64,000 nt of DNA. Origin: Candidatus Rifleibacteriota bacterium. GTDB lineage: Bacteria; Muiribacteriota; Ozemobacteria; Ozemobacterales; Ozemobacteraceae. The stretch lies in NCBI GenBank assembly GCA_018818125.1, contig JAHISQ010000001.1:35127-99126 (forward strand). The letters are read 5' to 3'. The notes beneath the pieces are model-generated. The model had not been told where the DNA came from, ran no database searches, and worked only from the letters and a program-made list of their open reading frames with translations. Positions 61,411 to 64,000 of the stretch are shown one piece after another; positions within the stretch are counted from its first letter, which is position 1, and each line of letters starts with the position of its first letter. The position numbers were made by a program, and so were the translations under genes.

Positions 61411-62178
61411 TTAATAAAACTCATCCTGCCAATCCCAGAAATCGTTGATTGACAAGCCTCCTGTTACTGAACCGGTGGGTTGAACTGCCATATTTCCCCA
61501 TTTTTTTAATGTTACCGTCTTTGTCGTGTTGTCTATCTCTAAAAGTGCCCAGACCTGCGAACGATAAACGTTTGCTGAATCGACAAAGCTCCCCTGTGAT
61601 TTCACCCAATAATCTACAGCTGGGGTCACACCAGGATAAGTGCAAAGCGTAAATCGACAGTTAGTCGGATCAGCATTGGTATCTACTGTGTTTGCAAAGA
61701 TGTGATCGCTGGCAAATGTTTCTTTGCCCTTTACATTGGGGGTATACCCCGAATAACTCACATCGACATTACTGCCAGCAATCTTTTTGTAATGATGCGC
61801 AGTAGTACAGTTGGCGTCAAAGGTGAAATAAAGGCGCGAGGCTGTTGTCCATGTGGGATCCGCGTTGGCCCGCAGACGACTGATGACAAAATGGATGCCG
61901 GCAATTGCCGCATAGTTTGCTTGCTTGTAGTTGCTTCTTGCCTTTTCACCAAGAGATTCGGTTTGAATCATGAGAGTGTTGCTGGTACTGACGGTCATGA
62001 GAATTCCCAGGACCAATACTACAACTATAATACCGACGAATCCGGATTTACCAGAAACTGTCATTGCGGCTGCGCGGCGGAGCCGAAGCAGGAAGCAATC
62101 TTGACTTTGTGAGATTGCTTCGTCGACTGACGTCTCCTCGCAATGACACTTTGATTTAGTGCTGTTTGGTAGTAGCAT
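61411..62178 (-). CDS. PilX/GspK-like minor pilin-associated protein
   Basis: 255 aa from ATG 62178. The stretch GKSGFVGIIVVVLVLGILMTVS (about residues 42-63) is a prepilin-type N-terminus without the usual Glu at +5, followed by TESLGEKARSNYKQANYAAIAGIHFVISRLRA, typical of PilX/GspK-like proteins. The first 38 residues (CHCEETSVDEAISQSQDC, LLRLRRAAAMT) come from a dispersed DNA repeat at about 62060-62155 and are not expected in a pilin. An internal ATG at 62064 (MTVSGKSGFVG) gives the normal start. The prepilin leader would be too long if the first ATG were used. Confidence 0.7.
   Translation of the reverse strand: MLLPNSTKSKCHCEETSVDEAISQSQDCFLLRLRRAAAMTVSGKSGFVGIIVVVLVLGILMTVSTSNTLMIQTESLGEKARSNYKQANYAAIAGIHFVISRLRANADPTWTTASRLYFTFDANCTTAHHYKKIAGSNVDVSYSGYTPNVKGKETFASDHIFANTVDTNADPTNCRFTLCTYPGVTPAVDYWVKSQGSFVDSANVYRSQVWALLEIDNTTKTVTLKKWGNMAVQPTGSVTGGLSINDFWDWQDEFY
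62060..62155. repeat. short dispersed repeat with inverted ends at the 5' end of a pilin gene
   Basis: The sequence starts and ends with complementary blocks: GTCATTGCGGCTGCGC at 62061 and TCGCAATGACA at about 62140, with AGCAATCT (62094) and AGATTGCT (62112) facing inward. This is the layout of the widespread CATTGCGAGGAG-type intergenic repeats. Here it overlaps the start of a coding region. Confidence 0.6.
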
Positions 62179-62199
62179 TCCCTCGCTGCTCCTTTAAAA

Positions 62200-62796
62200 C
62201 TATGGCCCCGGGTTGGGAACGAGAACCGAACGAAAATATTCATTTTCAGTTTCGAATTCATCATCCAACCGTCTTGATTTTAAAACTACTCTTACATCAA
62301 CCCGATTTGCCGATACTCTCGTGATCTCCAGGGTGTCTACATGGCGCCCCAGGTCATAGTTGTGTCTGGACCTGGCAAGTTGTTTTGCAACATTTGCAGG
62401 ATCATTTGCGACAGTCCAGAGAGTGTCTAAGGTTCCTTCGTTGTATTTTGAATATACACGCCTTTCGGTTGGATGCTTTTCGATTCTAAAGCTGCATGAC
62501 GCGGTGGAGTTTGCACGATTATAGTCGAAAACAGTTCTCTTATAAATAATAGTGCTTGTGGCTGGCGCTCCAACATTAGGAGAAATAATTGCACTGGCAA
62601 AGCTCATTTCACGGTCAAAAGTGTCGAGCAGCATTTGCCCTTCACTTGCCAAAGTGGTGGCGAAATGGGTTCTTTGCCAAACCTCCGAGGCATAGGCAAC
62701 AAAACCAAGGATTGACATCATCATCATAGCAATTACTATAGACGAGACAAGTACTTCGACAAGCGTGAACCCTGATCTAGTAATCTTCATACGCAC
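62200..62796 (-). CDS. prepilin-type protein (PilW/GspJ-like minor pilin)
   Basis: 198 aa. MRMKITRSG followed by FTLVEVLVSSIVIAMMMMSI: a canonical prepilin site with Gly -1, Phe +1 and Glu +5. The C-terminal part (ASAIISPNVGAPATSTIIYKR, VDTLEITRVSANRVDVRVV) is the small beta-sheet domain of minor pilins of the PilW/GspJ kind. Its start overlaps the end of the upstream GspH-like gene by 20 bp. Confidence 0.88.
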   Translation of the reverse strand: MRMKITRSGFTLVEVLVSSIVIAMMMMSILGFVAYASEVWQRTHFATTLASEGQMLLDTFDREMSFASAIISPNVGAPATSTIIYKRTVFDYNRANSTASCSFRIEKHPTERRVYSKYNEGTLDTLWTVANDPANVAKQLARSRHNYDLGRHVDTLEITRVSANRVDVRVVLKSRRLDDEFETENEYFRSVLVPNPGP

Positions 62797-63394
62797 TGCT
62801 TTCGATTGCCCCGGATGGAGTTATATCTACCTCTATCCCTGAGTCTGTTCCGGCGGCATCATACAAAAATTTTACTTTAAGGGTTCCAAATATGCTTGCT
62901 GAGCTATTTGGAGCAGAAACCAGGAGGCCGTCCGGCCGAAAAAAGACAGGTGGCGGAACTGCCGGAGAAAACACTAACCTGATTCCGCCAGAATCAATCT
63001 CACGAGATGGGCCATCTATGATCGAACGCCAATATGTTGGTTCTTCACTATAATCATTCGTTTCTGAGGGGCTCATGGCGAAATCAGGATCGCCAGAAAT
63101 TGTCTCGCCGAAACCATCTGTCAATTCCTGGACTACCCAGATAGAATAGTCAGCAGGGTTGAATACGATTCGAACATAGGTTTGATTTTCCAGCGACCAG
63201 GCTCTGGCAAAGCGCACATCTGAGGTCAAGGTCGAGGCGTGGCTGGTAGCTGCTTCGGCGGTGTAAAAGCCGTCAACTGCGGGCAGGGCAATTGATGAAA
63301 ACACTGCGACAATAGATATCGCTACAAGTATTTCCATTAAAGAATATGCTGCTGTCGATCTTTGCCGGCGCGGAAATTGAGTTTTCATATGCAT
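62777..63394 (-). CDS. GspH/FimT-like minor pilin
   Basis: 205 aa. MHMKTQFPRRQRSTAA then YSLMEILVAISIVAVFSSIALP: the prepilin helix with Glu at +5; the residue before the cleavage site appears to be Ala rather than Gly (A|YSLME), which is tolerated by some peptidases. The rest, TLTSDVRFARAWSLENQTYVRIVF, is the GspH/FimT pattern. First gene of the minor-pilin cluster; the pilus ATPase, platform and secretin genes are not in the window. Confidence 0.85.
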   Translation of the reverse strand: MHMKTQFPRRQRSTAAYSLMEILVAISIVAVFSSIALPAVDGFYTAEAATSHASTLTSDVRFARAWSLENQTYVRIVFNPADYSIWVVQELTDGFGETISGDPDFAMSPSETNDYSEEPTYWRSIIDGPSREIDSGGIRLVFSPAVPPPVFFRPDGLLVSAPNSSASIFGTLKVKFLYDAAGTDSGIEVDITPSGAIESSAYEDY

Positions 63395-63904
63395 TATATT
63401 ACTCTGAATCTACAGGGCTTTGTCTCGGAAGAGATGTTAGTCGTTAGCTGCAAACAGTGGGTACCTTCAGGCTCGCTTTCAGCGAGGCCATGATCACATT
63501 CTAAGTCAATGATTAAAATTTTTAACATCTTTCAGCTACCCTCACGCTAACTAAATTATAGCATAAGATCGCAACTCATCAATGCCTGTGTGCTCAAAAA
63601 TACTGGCAGTCAGCTCTTTATCCAGCCGCGCGTGCGATCCAGCGCGCGTGTTCGCGGTAAACAACTACATATAGAAGCAAGGAACATACCACAATCATCA
63701 GTGGTTGCCGATGATCATTTGCTCTGAGAGATTGTTACAGCCTCTATTTATATTCTACACTAAAAACATGACCAGCAAAACTTTTTTACAGTATGTAAAA
63801 AAGTTTCCCTGTGGCACTTTTCGGTGTACTGTCGCGCAAACGTGGCCATAAATGGTGGATTGGCTTATGGTAGCCATCAGGCAGACGAAAAAGAATGGTT
63901 GGAC
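63395..63904. other. intergenic region upstream of the pilin cluster
   Basis: No gene visible. Two hairpins: CTCGCT-TTC-AGCGAG (63472-86) and AAACTTTTTTAC (63778-89) with GTAAAAAAGTTT (63795-806), the latter a perfect 12-bp stem that could end a transcript. The promoter of the minor-pilin operon should lie at 63400-63560. Confidence 0.45.
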
Positions 63905-63907
63905 AGG

Positions 63908-63959
63908 TTCGGGGGGTTCGGGGGGTTCGGGGGGTTCGGGGGGGTTCGGGGTTCGGGGG
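63908..63959 (+). repeat. G-rich short tandem repeat
   Basis: About five units of GGGGGGTTC, with slight changes in G-run length, form an uninterrupted tract. Runs of five to seven guanines could form G-quadruplex structures. Unit length is 8-10 bp and varies, as in slippage-prone repeats. Confidence 0.75.
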
Positions 63960-63999
63960 ACACCTTACTTAATTCTTCGAATTAAGTAAGGTGTCCCCC
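63955..63999. repeat. perfect 21-bp REP-like palindrome
   Basis: GGGGGACACCTTACTTAATTC (63955-75), loop TTC, then the exact reverse complement (63979-99). Palindromes of this kind (ACACCTTACTT) are typical of REP-type elements mobilised by REP-associated tyrosine transposases (Y1, IS200-like); the transposase itself would lie outside the window. One arm is also present at 51312. Confidence 0.8.
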
Positions 64000-64000
64000 C

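Noticed and set aside
1..64000. CRISPR arrays, prophage structural genes, complete insertion sequences
   Set aside because: No regularly spaced direct repeats, no phage head or tail genes and no transposase were found; only REP-like and short dispersed repeats are seen.

Overview
The window comes from a diderm (outer-membrane-bearing) heterotroph. It encodes an LptD-like outer-membrane assembly protein, a large outer-membrane barrel candidate, lipoproteins, type IV pilin-like proteins, and multi-pass sensors ending in class III cyclase or SpoIIE phosphatase domains. The style (HAMP-cyclases, SpoIIE phosphatases, WG repeats, pilin-tipped propellers, Uma2/toxin-antitoxin islands, base composition near 45-50% GC) would fit an uncultivated lineage such as Candidatus Riflebacteria. 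That assignment is an inference; no rRNA or other marker here proves it.

0-11 kb: core genes on the + strand, in an operon-like row. These are an lptD-like gene, then rpiB, upp, a dCMP deaminase, murA, a HEAT-repeat protein, a Xer recombinase whose ribosome site lies in a long hairpin, and a 1016-aa outer-membrane protein. 11-14 kb: a MazEF-type pair followed by decayed genes (an Rpn-type nuclease, a HicB antitoxin). 14-19.6 kb: poorly characterised secreted and membrane proteins.

19.6-20.8 kb: the most striking element is a protein-free, highly structured RNA gene of about 1.1 kb. It has an AT-rich UP-like tract, a TTGACA-17-TAAACT promoter, a boxA-like leader, two perfect 10-bp long-range helices joining its ends, many GNRA-capped hairpins and a perfect rho-independent terminator. 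It looks like an 'ornate' large RNA of the OLE/GOLLD/ROOL kind, but I cannot assign it to any of them.

21-29 kb: an ACT-domain/UPF0210 pair, then two overlapping membrane class III cyclases whose catalytic residues are lost in complementary positions, as expected of an obligate heterodimer. 29-37 kb: a GH1 beta-glucosidase, a large secreted protein, an HTH/nucleotidyltransferase pair, a decayed DUF3006-like gene and a truncated SpoIIE phosphatase. Two copies of a roughly 125-nt structured RNA with compensatory base changes flank this area (28.9 and 36.7 kb).

37-44.4 kb (- strand): a carbohydrate operon of a secreted glycoamylase-type enzyme with a CBM9-like tail, a fused solute-binding-protein/permease, a MalG-type permease and a GH94 phosphorylase. 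Together they would cut, import and phosphorolyse a beta-glucan; no ABC ATPase is present. 44.8-49.7 kb: a flavodoxin-family reductase, an ECF sigma/anti-sigma pair with two small MotA/ExbB-like membrane proteins, and a WG-repeat protein.

49.9-56.1 kb: an accessory island of toxin-antitoxin modules (DUF4160/DUF2442, HigBA, two MazEF copies) interleaved with four Uma2-family nuclease genes that are mosaics of each other, plus several orphan Uma2 and MazF tails. 56.3-63.4 kb (- strand): a type IV pilin-like cluster, including a 1453-aa protein that joins a prepilin N-terminus to propeller/Kelch repeats. The window ends in G-rich tandem repeats and a perfect 21-bp REP-like palindrome.
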